The notes beneath the pieces were generated by a model. The model was not told the DNA's origin. It was given only the letters and a program-made list of their open reading frames with translations, and searched no databases. From Megalonaias nervosa (Eukaryota; Mollusca; Bivalvia; Unionida; Unionidae), in contig JAECUM010001152.1 in the NCBI GenBank assembly GCA_016617855.1, forward strand, positions 1-64,000: DNA of 64,000 nucleotides, in the 5' to 3' direction. Positions 1-9,695 of this stretch are shown piece after piece. Numbering within the stretch: the first letter of the stretch is position 1; every line of letters begins with the position of its first letter. The position numbers were made by a program, and so were the translations under genes.

Positions 1-484
1 CATGCTGAATTTGTACATACACAATATATCATATCGTCGAATCAAATCGGCATTTATAAAATGTGGGCTGCGTCAGAAATTTAACGTCATACATACAGAA
101 TCTCCTTTGCCTGATACAGGCTTTAACTACGATATACAGAATCTCCTTTGCCTTTGATAAATTCCAAATATCCTTGAAAAGTAGTGAATGAAGATTGTGT
201 TCCCAGTTCTTGGTAAATGAGCTATGTTTAGCATGTAGAGTAGGGATTTGTTTTATATCGGGATATCTGACAAAAAAAACAGCCAAAAATAAATGAAAGA
301 AGAAACAGAAAATAAAAACGAACACACACGCCAAATTTTCATTGTTTCTTTTGCTGCAGCACGATTTAACCGAATTCTACCTTTTTCGTGGCTATATTAT
401 TGAGTACCTATAATAAGTTCGAAGAAGAATCTGAGACCAGTTTTGGTGAATTTGTAAGGTAAGAATTTTAAGGTGCTTTTTTGT
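1..484. other. Non-coding, no recognisable feature
   Basis: AT-rich sequence. Short open frames on either strand show no recognisable domain, signal or splice structure. A near-duplicate motif (agaatctcctttgcct) occurs at about 99-114 and 137-152. I see nothing else to annotate. Confidence 0.5.
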
Positions 485-645
485 CTATTAATGGCACTTC
501 ACCCACATTTAATACCCCTAGGTCATTGCCATCGCAGTGTTTTAGCGTCATTTCTCCAACATGAAAAAAATAAATCAAAGATCATTACAACCAGACTAAT
601 AATGTCAACTCACCCACAAATAATAACTCCAGGTCATTACAATCA

Positions 646-650
<5 letters not shown>
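485..650 (+). repeat. Minisatellite, about 55-60 bp unit (first part)
   Basis: About three degenerate copies of a unit of the form TCACCCACA-TAATAAC-CCAGGTCATTAC-ACCA-AGTGTATTAGCGTCA. The same unit reappears at 915-1175, so one array appears to have been split by the intervening TG run and interspersed repeat. Confidence 0.6.

Positions 651-686
<36 letters not shown>
647..686 (+). repeat. (TG)n microsatellite
   Basis: About 20 TG dinucleotides. It sits directly at the 5' edge of a copy of the interspersed family called R1 here. Other R1 copies also have short TG/CA runs at this edge, so the run is probably part of the family's end. Confidence 0.9.
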
Positions 687-687
<1 letters not shown>

Positions 688-895
688 TTTGGATTTTTAA
701 CGTAGCTTTAAAAAATTTTCAGTCATATCGCTACAATGTCTGCAGTGTGGTAGTTTACAATGATGTCGACCACTTGGGGTATCATGCCGCAGACATGTAG
801 CATCATGTCCCACCCAGTCACATTATCCTGACACCAGGCCGACCAGTCCTAGCACTAACCTCTTAATGCTAAGCGGCTGGCGAGGCAGCTGTTCA
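687..895 (+). repeat. Interspersed repeat R1, copy a
   Basis: About 210 bp beginning ATTTGGATTTTTAACGTAGC and ending at GGCAGCTGTTC. Related copies lie at 6120-6400 and 9195-9464 (same strand), with a partial reversed copy near 3208-3320. Shared blocks include CAGTCATATCGCTAC-ATGTCTGCAGTG, GTCCCACCCAGTCACA and AGGCCGACCAGTCCTA. I see no coding capacity, so it is probably a non-autonomous element. The class is not determined. Confidence 0.7.
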
Positions 896-914
896 ATCGA
901 AGTATATTAGGGCC

Positions 915-1175
915 CATTCACCCACATGTAATAATCAAAGGGCATTACCACCAGTCTATTATCTTCAATTCACCCACATGAAATAGTCAAAGGGCATTAC
1001 CACCAGTCTATTAGCGTCAATTCACCACATGTAATAACCCCAGGTCGTTACCGTAACAGTGTATTAGTTTCAATTCACCCACATCTAATCAAATTAGTTT
1101 ATTACCACCAGAGTGTATTAACGTCAATTCACCAACATGTAATAACCTAGATCATTACCACCACAGAGTATTAGA
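915..1175 (+). repeat. Minisatellite, about 55-60 bp unit (second part)
   Basis: Four to five further copies of the unit seen at 485-650 (ATTCACCCACATGTAATAAC, then CATTACCACC and TATTAGCGTCA). The copies are degenerate. Confidence 0.6.
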
Positions 1176-2186
1176 AGATAATCAGAAGCTTTCGCCAACT
1201 GAGACAGCGGGATGAGTTTTTCTCTGAGGTCACAAAATCTCATTGCAATGCATACCGGCCACAAATTACTAGCAAGGAGCCGTAACTGACGACCCATGTT
1301 TGAGCCACCAGACCAGGTTCTTGCTTCCAAAAGCTCTCTTTTGCTATGAAGGATCACTTAAACGATACAGAAAAATGATCTGACAACTTACAATGCTCTA
1401 TAAAATAAAGACCTGGTTGTATTTGGCAATACTATCTTGTAATAATTTATCATTTATTAAAGGTAAATTCGCCCACGTATAGACATTCAGAAGCAAGGCA
1501 GTTTTCGACTTATCTAGCAAAGCTGATGTGAAGGGAAGCCATTTGTCTGATATACTATAATTTTTATTATACCGTCCAACAACTTGGAAACAGAATGCTT
1601 TGGGTTATATCTGTGTTACCTAACACTTTGCATTTGAAATCAATTGATGGCCAACTCTCTCCAGTTGATACAGTTGTCTAAATGTTTACCTTTCATCATA
1701 CGATTACTGTGTATTTCTGGACATTCTGCTTTCATCTACTTATATTTTCACTCAATACATCGATATTTTATTTAACATAACAGAATTAAATTTCCTCAAA
1801 ATCCCTAACTGTTTTCTCAATCGATGATTTTACTAGAAATATTACGGATGTGTGAAAACAGTCAGTTTATTCGAATATTATCGCTCAAGTTGCTTTTTAA
1901 TTTTCAGACTCTTCGAAACATAGAAATAATGTGAAAATACAATAACATATATGTAATTGGTTCTAGAAAAAAATTGACCTTTGATGATATTGTTCAGTCT
2001 CAAATTTTGAAGCATCATTTGTAATGACTTAACGAATCCAATAAGTGGCTTCCCTTGTTAATAATGACCTAATGGATTAGTCATTGATGTTTCACAGTCC
2101 TTAACTTTATTTTGGATCATGTTGTATTTTTTCACATAATGTCCAGTAAAGCGAGAATATGAAAAACGGTGTATGACATAGTTTAC
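1176..2186. other. Intron or intergenic sequence downstream of exon 3
   Basis: No open frame longer than about 80 codons and no recognisable domain. If the host gene continues towards its 3' end, the next exon should lie here or beyond the window, but I could not identify one. Confidence 0.4.
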
Positions 2187-2381
2187 CGCCCTCAACGGTG
2201 ACTTCACAGAGGGTCAGTATGGTTCTGTTAAGTCTTGCAACTGACACAAAGCGGGCAGGGGCGTTGATAGATGAAAACACGGTTGTAAAATTTGACGAAT
2301 TTTGTGCTGTTAATGGTTGGTTGAATCTCCAGGGGCTTGAGTTATTTCCAACGAATACTTGAAAACCTGATAGCTGATCAA
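2187..2381 (-). CDS. Host gene, exon 3: second half of a fucolectin/F5-8 type C domain
   Basis: A 195 bp exon of 65 codons in phase 1. The upstream intron ends CATCCTAG and the downstream donor is GTAAAC. It encodes the C-terminal half of a fucolectin-like (F5/8 type C superfamily) domain: DQLSGFQVFVGNN, a stretch with N-glycosylation sites (NSS, NFT), ARFVSVAR, then LTLCEV-V-G with the typical late cysteine. Such domains bind carbohydrates or phospholipids at the cell surface; here that is a family inference. It follows exon 2 with matching phase. The gene presumably continues beyond the left edge, and no stop codon or later exon was found. Confidence 0.7.
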
Positions 2382-2751
2382 CTAGGATGAAAGCAAAAAT
2401 TAAAATGATATGAAACAAAACAAAGTAATTTGTTTAGAAACACAGGAATTTTCGAATTCACCAGTACGATGATAATACTATAGCTAAATCCTTTGTATTT
2501 CCTACATGTAACATTTTATATAGTCAGCATGTATAGCTAAGATAGTTACAGATCTAGAGCATTCTGATGAAAATACAGGAGGCAATTGCAAGTAAGTTGT
2601 AATTTTATATATTATTAAGTGAAGACCTAAAAAGCATTTCTTTATTGTTTGTAAACATTCTGAAATTTAAACGTTTAATTGCTTGAGTAACTTCATAGCA
2701 TTAGTACCTACCTAAATACCCATATACGTAATTATTTACTTATATACATAC

Positions 2752-2985
2752 CTCCATCTGTTCTTCCGTAAACAGTTATATTCTTCACCATGATCTGGAA
2801 GCCGATGTCAACCTCCCATGTATGGTTTCCTAGAGAAACATTAGTTGCACTACAGGTGCTGGAATTATCAGGGCTAGATCCATCATCATTTCCATCAACA
2901 GCATTTTCAGCCGTCCAGTTAAAGCCGTTGAAGTTGATTGTTGACGACTGATACGCGAATTTATTCAAAGCGAAGTTTCGCCAGC
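2752..2985 (-). CDS. Host gene, exon 2: first half of a fucolectin/F5-8 type C domain
   Basis: A 234 bp exon of 78 codons, phase 1 at both ends. The acceptor reads TTCATTTTCGCAG and the donor is GTATGT. The translation opens WRNFALNKFAYQSST, the signature start of molluscan fucolectin-like domains. It continues with AENAVDGN, a cysteine in STCSATN and WEVDIG ahead of VKNITVYGRTDG. Exon 1 ends with the single base T and this exon begins GC, which together form a Cys codon, so the phases agree across the very large intron between them. That intron contains Polinton relic P1, complete element P2 and other repeats. Confidence 0.75.
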
Positions 2986-3207
2986 CTGCGAAAATGAATA
3001 GAACATAATTCTTATTTTGTCTGTCGAGTAAAAGGACATAAGTGTTCCAAGCAAGGGGTCTGTCACAGCTTAATGGTATCCTGTTAAGGGGTAATGAGGA
3101 CCCTAAATCAAGCCAGGACTGAACACACATGTAGTATGAATACGCGTTGATTTACGAAAAACAAAACGTCATTTTATTGCTTCCAAACATTGCCTATCGC
3201 CGTAACA

Positions 3208-3320
3208 ATATGAAGATACGTAGACATCGTAGCGATATGATGGTAAAATTGTTAAAGCTACGTTAAAAATCCAAATCACACAAACACATACAAACACACA
3301 CACACACACACATATATATA
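3208..3320 (-). repeat. Interspersed repeat R1, copy b (partial, reversed) with CA/TA run
   Basis: Reverse-strand match to the first part of R1 (ATTTGGATTTTTAACGTAGCTTTAACAATTTT, then the ATATCGCTACGATGTCTAC block). It is followed by CACACA and TATATA runs. Only about 80 bp of the family is present. Confidence 0.55.
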
Positions 3321-3850
3321 TATTGATCGAGACCGTAACACAAGAACGTCTTCTCATTTAATGCACATAACATCTCCTTATCCGTTTGCAGCATTTTCAT
3401 TCTAACTTTGGCGGTCATCGGATCGCAGTTTATCACACGGCGTACTAATGACATTACTTCATTGTCGCAAAACGGGCTTTGTTCTGATTCAACGTGCATT
3501 ATGTATATGAATCGTAACACTACTTCTGTGTCTTATGTACAAAGGGACAACTCAATACGTGACCTGATCTCGATCTCTCGGTCTCTCCCTCTCTGTAAGA
3601 TTTAAATAATAGTAATATGTCATTCATAACACGTGACTGTGTGAGGAGAAGATGCTCATGTGTTTTAGCAGCACTTACGGTGAGTGGACCGCGTCGGATC
3701 TGACACTGACCCGTTGTAAAAAAAACATTATCCGCTCAAGGGGGTTGGCTGCCAAACACAGCCAGGACAAACATCAAGAATCTGCGTACCAGCTACCACG
3801 CAAAAAAACAAACAAAAAAAAAAAAAAAAAACAATTCGATACTGTGAGCG
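3320..3850. other. Non-coding, A-rich tract, no gene seen
   Basis: Short open frames here lack recognisable motifs. There is an A-rich tract at about 3802-3830. The right part abuts relic P1, and some of it could be further decayed Polinton sequence. Confidence 0.35.
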
Positions 3851-3859
3851 GGGATCAGA

Positions 3860-4483
3860 AAGCTTGATCGTGACAAAACTATTCTATTGAGCGTGTGCGA
3901 AGATGGTTTTGAATCTGTTGTCGTCCATGGCACCGGAGCACCAGATGTTATGGATGTTTCTCTGCGTGTCGTGTCTACGGTATTAAAAGCCTCCAAAAAA
4001 TTACATTTATCTCTGATCACTTTAGGGATTTATTTCTTTAGCTGTGTAACATAAAATCTGTGTTTTTATGTCGGCCTCTTGAGAAAATTCTTGCTGGATT
4101 TGTTTGCTTATCTAACATAACGTCGTCGTAAATAACTAGATTGTTCATACTCCCATCAATGGTTTAGATCGATTGAGCTTAGTTGATGACTGTGATAAAA
4201 CTGACAGTCTCATCATTTGTTCCGTCGTGTGTTTCAGTGACAGCAGCGTTAAAATATTTGCAAACATCCTAACAACGCTGATCATCTGCGGATGGAGCAA
4301 ATAAAAAAGTTTTTTTTTCTTCCATATCAACCACCTTATTATCAGGTCTAGCAACAAGTGAGTGTTATTAGGCCCAAACGGCCCAATAATTATCGCACGA
4401 ATTGAATTTGCTAGCGCATGATGATGCCTTATCGGAATAGAGACTCGTGTCGCTGAAAAGTCAATCACTTCCACTGGGTGCAA
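3860..4483 (-). pseudogene. Packaging ATPase relic (P1)
   Basis: The N-terminal part reads EVIDFSAT, ALANSIR and IIIGPFG, then LLLDLIIRW. This matches the start of the P2 ATPase, but the Walker A motif GPSGSGKT has decayed to GPFGPNNT. Beyond about 4300 the frame is lost, although nucleotide similarity continues, for example the tracts corresponding to TTATGTTAGATAAGCA and AGAGGCCGACATAAAAACAC. It cannot be functional. It is the inverted counterpart of 24404-25075. Confidence 0.75.
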
Positions 4484-4509
4484 GTGTTATACAATAACGA
4501 TAACTACTC

Positions 4510-5030
4510 ATATTGTCTTAGATGTAAAACTATCACCGGGACTAATAAAGCTACAGCGGCGATGACGAAGAATAACAGACATTCAATCCTCGATACATAC
4601 GTACGTTGTGATGCAAACATGTAGAAGTTTATAAAACATTCATTAGGTAGCAATATCGCAGCGGCGCTTGCAAAATTGCCAGGAACTCCAAGGGCGAAAG
4701 ATCATGGTGTAAAACACATTCCGAGATATAATTACTGCTGTTCAGGAACAGGACTTGATATCCGACCGAATCAACGAGATCGACCAAATCATGTCTAAGC
4801 ACCGGTTAACGATACTGATCGTGCATGTTACATTCACGATGTTGCATAAAATATAGAGATCTGCAGCAACGACATATCGCTGATGTTAAATGAATCCATG
4901 CTCTTGGATCGATCAAGAATAACTATCTGAAAGAGTCGCTGGTGAACTTTCTGGTGAGGTCCGCGATTAAAAGTAAATTGCTGGTGGGAGGCTTGCTGTC
5001 GAGCTACGGGGAAATTAATTGCTTAGTAAT
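4510..5030 (+). pseudogene. Zinc-ribbon/phospholipase A2 relic (P1)
   Basis: Counterpart of the P2 gene at 23889-24391. Readable pieces include KLPGTPR, NYCCSGTGLDIRP (the calcium-loop region, where P2 has YCGPGT) and DRACYIHDVA (the catalytic HD region). They lie in changing frames with several stops. The first glycine-containing part of the Ca2+ loop is altered. Confidence 0.7.
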
Positions 5031-5036
5031 CAACAA

Positions 5037-5400
5037 TGGAATCAATTTATTATAGCTCTGGTGGTTTACTGGAAAGCTACATCAGCGATCAACAAACTCG
5101 TAGATGCAGCGAGTGTCAAACGTGATGTTGCCGTAAATTGGTTGACCCTACATGCAATATGGTAAATTTATCTACAACCACCTAAAACGATCTAACATGG
5201 AAGGGATAATACTACTAATGAAGTTGATCAGACGGATATTCTGTTTTTACCAAGCGACACAGTAAGCGATCGACAAAGTCGATCACGCACATATCAACAC
5301 GCGCTAAAGATTCAAGCAGATAAAAAGAAGAATAACCAGTATCAGCTAAAACAGCTACTGAAGTCGCAACTGCATTTACGTGAATCTATCAACGAGGTCC
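5037..5400 (+). pseudogene. Integrase N-terminal relic (P1)
   Basis: Begins MESIYYSSGG, matching MESVYYSPRG at the start of the P2 integrase. Broken stretches corresponding to its N-terminal helical region follow, with pieces equivalent to HQADILLLPHD and RSRTYKYAL around 5215-5310. The catalytic core is mostly missing. Confidence 0.7.
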
Positions 5401-5748
5401 TTTGCGCTGGCCACGATTACTGCAGGTTCGTCCTGGTACAGAATTTATTGGAGCAACCACCGAAGAAGCATTTCTAATATTTTGTCGGTGCCGTGCTGAT
5501 CTCATCCTAACCATGACTCGAGGCATATATTTTTGACCCAGTAGTGCTGGATCCCGCTGATCACCACGACATCGAGAGAACCTATGGTATGTTTGTGCAT
5601 CAGCGGATTGATTATCCTTGGCGAGTCTGTGGGTCAACACAATCATGTTGGTACCGTTAAACAGGTTCATCACTCGTGTTCTTTTACTGGAACCACCCGG
5701 ACCATTCAAATAAACTAGTTTAAGTTGTGCTACAGCATTGATGATCAA
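5389..5748 (-). pseudogene. SF1 helicase relic (P1)
   Basis: An open stretch reads VYLNGPGGSSKRTR, where P2 has a Walker A of the form GCGGSGKTTR, then MIVLTHRLAK, TYHRFSRC and LGQKYMPR. These are the counterparts of the first ~120 residues of the P2 helicase part. Walker A has lost the GK pair (now SK). The remainder of the helicase is absent. Confidence 0.7.
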
Positions 5749-5989
5749 CGGTACTATGGAATACTAAGACAAATTACCAATTGGTAATAGTTGCCCAGTG
5801 GAATATAATGTACATACAGTATTTGATCGCTCGCTTAATTTTCGCATCAGATGGAGTTATCAGTTCAGGTTTATCATCACATCTATGATCATGGTTTACT
5901 GTACTTGAAAACACACAACATCGATCAGTCAGTGCAAACACTGGTAAGTTTAATGTAGCTAACATTGGTAATTTTGTTTTGCTAATGTA

Positions 5990-6112
5990 AAATTAATCAG
6001 TGGCTACTCTGACAGTGTCGTCGGGCAATCGATTAATCGTCGACAGCAAATTAATGCTAACATACGCGAGCATCAATGATATTAAATGCGAATATTGCGG
6101 AGAATCTCCACC
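5990..6112 (-). pseudogene. PolB C-terminal palm relic (P1)
   Basis: The reverse strand reads GGDSPQYSHL, LMLAYVSINLLSTIN and VRVATD, then a stop. This matches the P2 polymerase region carrying palm motif C (RVATDSFYV). The serine codon of the TDS motif has become a stop. About 230 bp to the left (5774-5965) may be further decayed polymerase/helicase linker. Confidence 0.65.
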
Positions 6113-6119
6113 ATAATAA

Positions 6120-6400
6120 TGTGTGTGTGTTTGAATTTTTAACGTAGCTTTAACAAGTTTTCAGTCATATCGCTGCGATGTCTACAGTGTGGCAGTTTAT
6201 AGTGATGTCTAGCACTGTGACATTATGCAGCAGACATGTAGCATCATGTCCCACCCAGTCACAAAATCCTGACAAAAGGCCGACCAGTCCTAACACTAAT
6301 CTCTTAATTCTGAGCGCCCAACGAGGCAGCTGATAGTACCATCTTTCATAAGTCTTCTACTTTCCCTGCTTTCAACATTTTTAAGTCCACCCTTTGTTGC
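6120..6400 (+). repeat. Interspersed repeat R1, copy c
   Basis: Begins with a short GT run and GAATTTTTAACGTAGC, contains the blocks ATCGCTGCGATGTCTAC, GTCCCACCCAGTCACAAAAT and CGAGGCAGCTG, and runs to about TCATAAGTCTTCTAC. It lies directly against the right edge of relic P1. Confidence 0.65.
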
Positions 6401-7800
6401 AGCTCCTCATCTGTTTGTTCTGGTCCTATTTGATCAGTATGATGCATGATTAAGATTGATTGGGTGACTAAAACAAACTGTCGCATCTGTTTTTCTGTAC
6501 TGTTAATTCCTCGGTCAGAAGCATTTTTGTAAGCTGTTCCATCGTTATTGCTATGTCCGATTTAGAAAAGCTTTCTTCCCGATGATTTCAATTTGAGATT
6601 ACACTTTTCCCTCTGTTTATGAAACTGACGATTTGCTTGCTGCTTTAAGTTTATTAAATTTATTTAATTGGTTTCGATGTTTGCTTTTTACATAATGGTT
6701 TAAAGTTTACGTGTCACTTTTCGAATGAGACGATAGGGGCACTGTCTAGCTATAAGTATTTGGAAAGTGAAACAATATAACTAACTGACATTTATCAATG
6801 TTACTAAATTGTAGTGTATCACCAAGCAGCTATTAGTAAATGTTAAGAAATGTCACCAAAACCTACTTAACGTCATTTAGATAATTTGACAAAATGAATT
6901 ATACAACAAATCAACAATTGTATCACCAAATGTTCTAGATTTTTTGTTATTTAGTATTTCATGCTATTTAGTTTTCTGTGTTATTTAGTATACAGTGTTG
7001 TTTAATATGTTGTGTTATTAAGCATTTTGTGAATTTTACTCATAAGAAACAAAAAGAATAAATTACATAAAACTGAAGCAATCTCTGCATCATTTACTAA
7101 GTTCGAAATGGAATGCAACAACTATTAATAAGGCGAGAATATTTGATCACATTTAGATGCCAATTATAAATGATCGGCATGCTTATACATTTCCTTCCTT
7201 TTTTACAAATTTTTGTTTGAAATTCGTTGCTGTAGCTAAAGGTCCAGATGAACCAAGACTATGGTTGTTATAACTTACGTGGACATGACATATCCAAAAG
7301 CAAACAGCATATGTTATGTTCCATTTTCTGGCAATAGTTGCATTTGAAAGGAATAACTCTAAATTTTTGTGCAAGTGACCTTTCATGTACCAACAAATCA
7401 AAACCCTGTTTGCTCTTTCATCCTAAAGAAGAACCAAGAAGCTGATTTCAATAACTATTTGTATTTTCTCTTTAAGCTTTGTTTCTGCATTTTGCTGAAT
7501 GCAAGAATCATTCATCATCGCTTAGCAACTCTCCAGAACAATCGAGAGAAAATAAATAATAATGGTTTATTTCGGGACTGAAACAAGAGTCAATAACAGC
7601 TGATGGGACCAATTAGTGCAGCAATACCCAGAATAGATTACAAATGCTGTACGTATTTAATCCATTTTGTTTTACTGTGTCTGTAGGAACATAGAAACAT
7701 CAATATTAAGTATTGTTTTATTTGCTTCGCTGTGGTTTGATTTAGAGTTGAATTTAATTTACAAGACAGCGGTCTAAATGGAGGTCGTGTAATGCCATAG
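6400..7800. other. Intron sequence, no gene seen
   Basis: AT-rich with many short stops. There is a degenerate repetition of TTATTTAGTAT-type words near 6950-7030. An open stretch on the minus strand at 7183-7401 has no recognisable domain. Nothing else is supportable. Confidence 0.4.
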
Positions 7801-7804
7801 GTTA

Positions 7805-8160
7805 CAAATAAGGGATGGACGGATAGAAAAATTCTGCTGAGTACCGGGTCCGGGTACCCGGCAGGGAACTACCCGGCCGAGATGGTTTTAATGGGTTGGG
7901 ATTGTGCGCTCCCATTTTGTCCGGTTTCCCCAGCACCCTCTATCTTTCTCATTTTTGGTCAACCAAAAATTCTATTGCCGACACTCAGAAAGACGGGTAA
8001 TGTGGGGAACCCGACCCGACAAGATCAACAGTTTGTCTCTATGGTCGGACGTCAAAACTTCAAAAGTTTTATCTTAAAACCCGGTGCGTACGGGTATTTC
8101 TAAATAGTGCAAAACCAAGCCGGGGCCTTGTGGCCGGACCGGGTACCCGTCTATCGCTAT
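7805..8160. repeat. Possible non-autonomous DNA element with GC-rich inverted ends
   Basis: An island with TACCGGGTCCGGGTACCCGG near 7842-7861 and, inverted, GGACCGGGTACCCG near 8136-8149, each next to a GGATAGA/TCTATCG-like word. The GC content stands out from the flanks. No clear target-site duplication was found. It could be a MITE. Confidence 0.4.
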
Positions 8161-9194
8161 TGCAAATTTAAAGTCCAAACAGAATGATTCACCTCCCATA
8201 CCCTTCACAGAATGAAGATTCTTTGATACGTTGGAGTTTGAGTACATTTTTACAAATACACCGATAATTCTTTTGAGAAGACCAATTTTTATTCAATTTT
8301 GGTGATTTTTTAAAAAATTTTTTTATTTTTTAAATGATAATGGCAATAACTTAAAAGTCTTCTACCGAAGCTGTTTTTTTTTGGAAGTAACAATCCCAAA
8401 AAATAGTTTAAAGTGGTACTTCTAAATCCCCCAAATAAATAAATTTGCAAAAGATAAATAACTTGTGTATACATATGGTGAAATTTAAGAGGTTCGCGGA
8501 CTAAATCAAAAAGTACCGTAATACTTCGGATGCAAACTATTGTCAGAAAATCCTTTGTATGTCGATTTCCAGTAGGTGCGTATACTGTTCAGGATGGTGA
8601 GTTTTAAAATGTATTGCCTTCAGAGTAAAATAAAGGAGCATATGCTCAAAATTAACTCGACCAGAAGCCTCGGTGTATTCTAAATCATAGCTCTTTGACT
8701 TTGTGCGAACGAACAAATGAAACTCATTTCTACCAAAAATGAGCACAAAATGACTCAGTTCATAATTTTTTCAAGACTGAATTTATATTACTTCCGGTAC
8801 GATGTCAGTGCCTGAAAACAATTATTTTGGCCGTTTGTTTCCTAGTATGCCAATGTTAAAGAAAACAATTATCATGGCCGTAAATATCCTACATAGACTG
8901 TAGCAGTATCCCAATGTTAAAGAAAACACATTCGATTACACAGCACTGTAATCAAGTTATGTTTTCATCCAACTTAAATTTTAAAGAAATTCGAACAATG
9001 GAAACATATGATACATAAATATTTGTATTAACGTGCATTTGTAATAAATAAATGAAGTCTGAATCTGGTATTTACCATCTTCAGTCAAACATTCTTATCA
9101 TTTCAGTAAAGAATTATTCAAATTTAGGCCAAGTGTAGTATTTATTTAAATATTTCATTTACATGTATGCAAAAGTTTAATAATATGTTTTGTG
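8160..9194. other. Intron sequence, no gene seen
   Basis: AT-rich. There is a short local duplication (CAATGTTAAAGAAAACA at about 8851 and 8913). No domain or splice structure was recognised. Confidence 0.4.
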
Positions 9195-9464
9195 TTCGAT
9201 TTGGATTTTTAATATAGCTTTAACAATTTTGCAGTCATAGCGCTACGATGTCTGCAGAGTGGTAGTTTATAGCGATGTCTGTCACTGGGGCATCATGCCT
9301 CAGACATGTACCATCATGTCCCACCCAGTCACATTATCCTGAAACCAGGCCGACCAGTCCTAACACTAACCTCTTAATGCTGAGCCCCAAGCGAGGCAGC
9401 TGTTAGTACCATTTTTATAAGTCTTTGTTATGACTCGGCCGGGCTTCGAACCCACGATCTCCCG
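9195..9464 (+). repeat. Interspersed repeat R1, copy d (target of P2)
   Basis: Carries the R1 blocks and extends further 3' than the other copies, through TGACTCGGCCGGGCTTCGAACCCACGATCTCCCG. The right flank of P2 continues TCCCGCATCCAAGGCGAACTCC, which reads as the tail of the same family. P2 therefore inserted into this repeat. Confidence 0.65.
9460..9464. repeat. Target-site duplication of P2, left (TCCCG)
   Basis: TCCCG immediately precedes the AGCAGCAGGG terminus. The same five bases follow the right terminus at 25270-25274. Polintons usually duplicate about 6 bp; the sixth base differs here or the true duplication is 5 bp. Confidence 0.7.
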
Positions 9465-9661
9465 AGCAGCAGGGAGGGTGGACCCTACAACTTTTTGGCT
9501 TAATTGTAGAGACCTTATTTTTTTGAAATTAAGGGTTCCTAAGAAGGTTGAAAAAAAAAGTTTTTGTCTTAATAATGAAAACTTCTCTAATTGACCAGAT
9601 TTTTTCTGATTTTTTCACAATCTGGTCACTTAATTTTTTGTCGTCCACCCTCCCTGCTGCT
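9465..9661 (+). repeat. P2 left terminal inverted repeat, itself palindromic
   Basis: Its first 19 bases (AGCAGCAGGGAGGGTGGAC, 9465-9483) are the exact reverse complement of its last 19 (9643-9661), so one repeat can fold on itself. Inside are further stems: CTTAATT/AATTAAG (9499-9505 with 9527-9533) and GACCAGATT/AATCTGGTC (9593-9601 with 9619-9627). CTACAA/TTGTAG (9485-9490 with 9504-9509) competes with the first of these. The predicted fold is a branched hairpin. It is repeated inverted at 25074-25269. Confidence 0.9.
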
Positions 9662-9695
9662 ATAAATTAAACAGCCATTATAGATATTATCAATA

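Larger units (their letters stand above)
3850..6115 (-). mobile_element. Polinton relic P1 (decayed, same lineage as P2, inverted)
   Basis: Reading right to left this stretch reproduces the right-hand third of P2: PolB C-terminus, SF1 helicase start, integrase N-terminus, phospholipase A2 and packaging ATPase. Gene order and relative orientations match P2, but the whole is reversed. It compresses about 3.7 kb of P2 into 2.3 kb, mainly through loss of most of the helicase and integrase, and carries many stops. No terminal repeats were recognised. The right edge abuts an R1 repeat at 6120. Confidence 0.85.

Noticed and set aside
1124..1357. 77-codon minus-strand frame as an exon of the host gene
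   Set aside because: No splice sites in the right phase, no EGF or other recognisable domain, and it overlaps the minisatellite.
7183..7401. Minus-strand frame with a GTAAGT inside as a possible host exon
   Set aside because: No matching acceptor or domain was found; the GTAAGT is expected by chance in AT-rich DNA.
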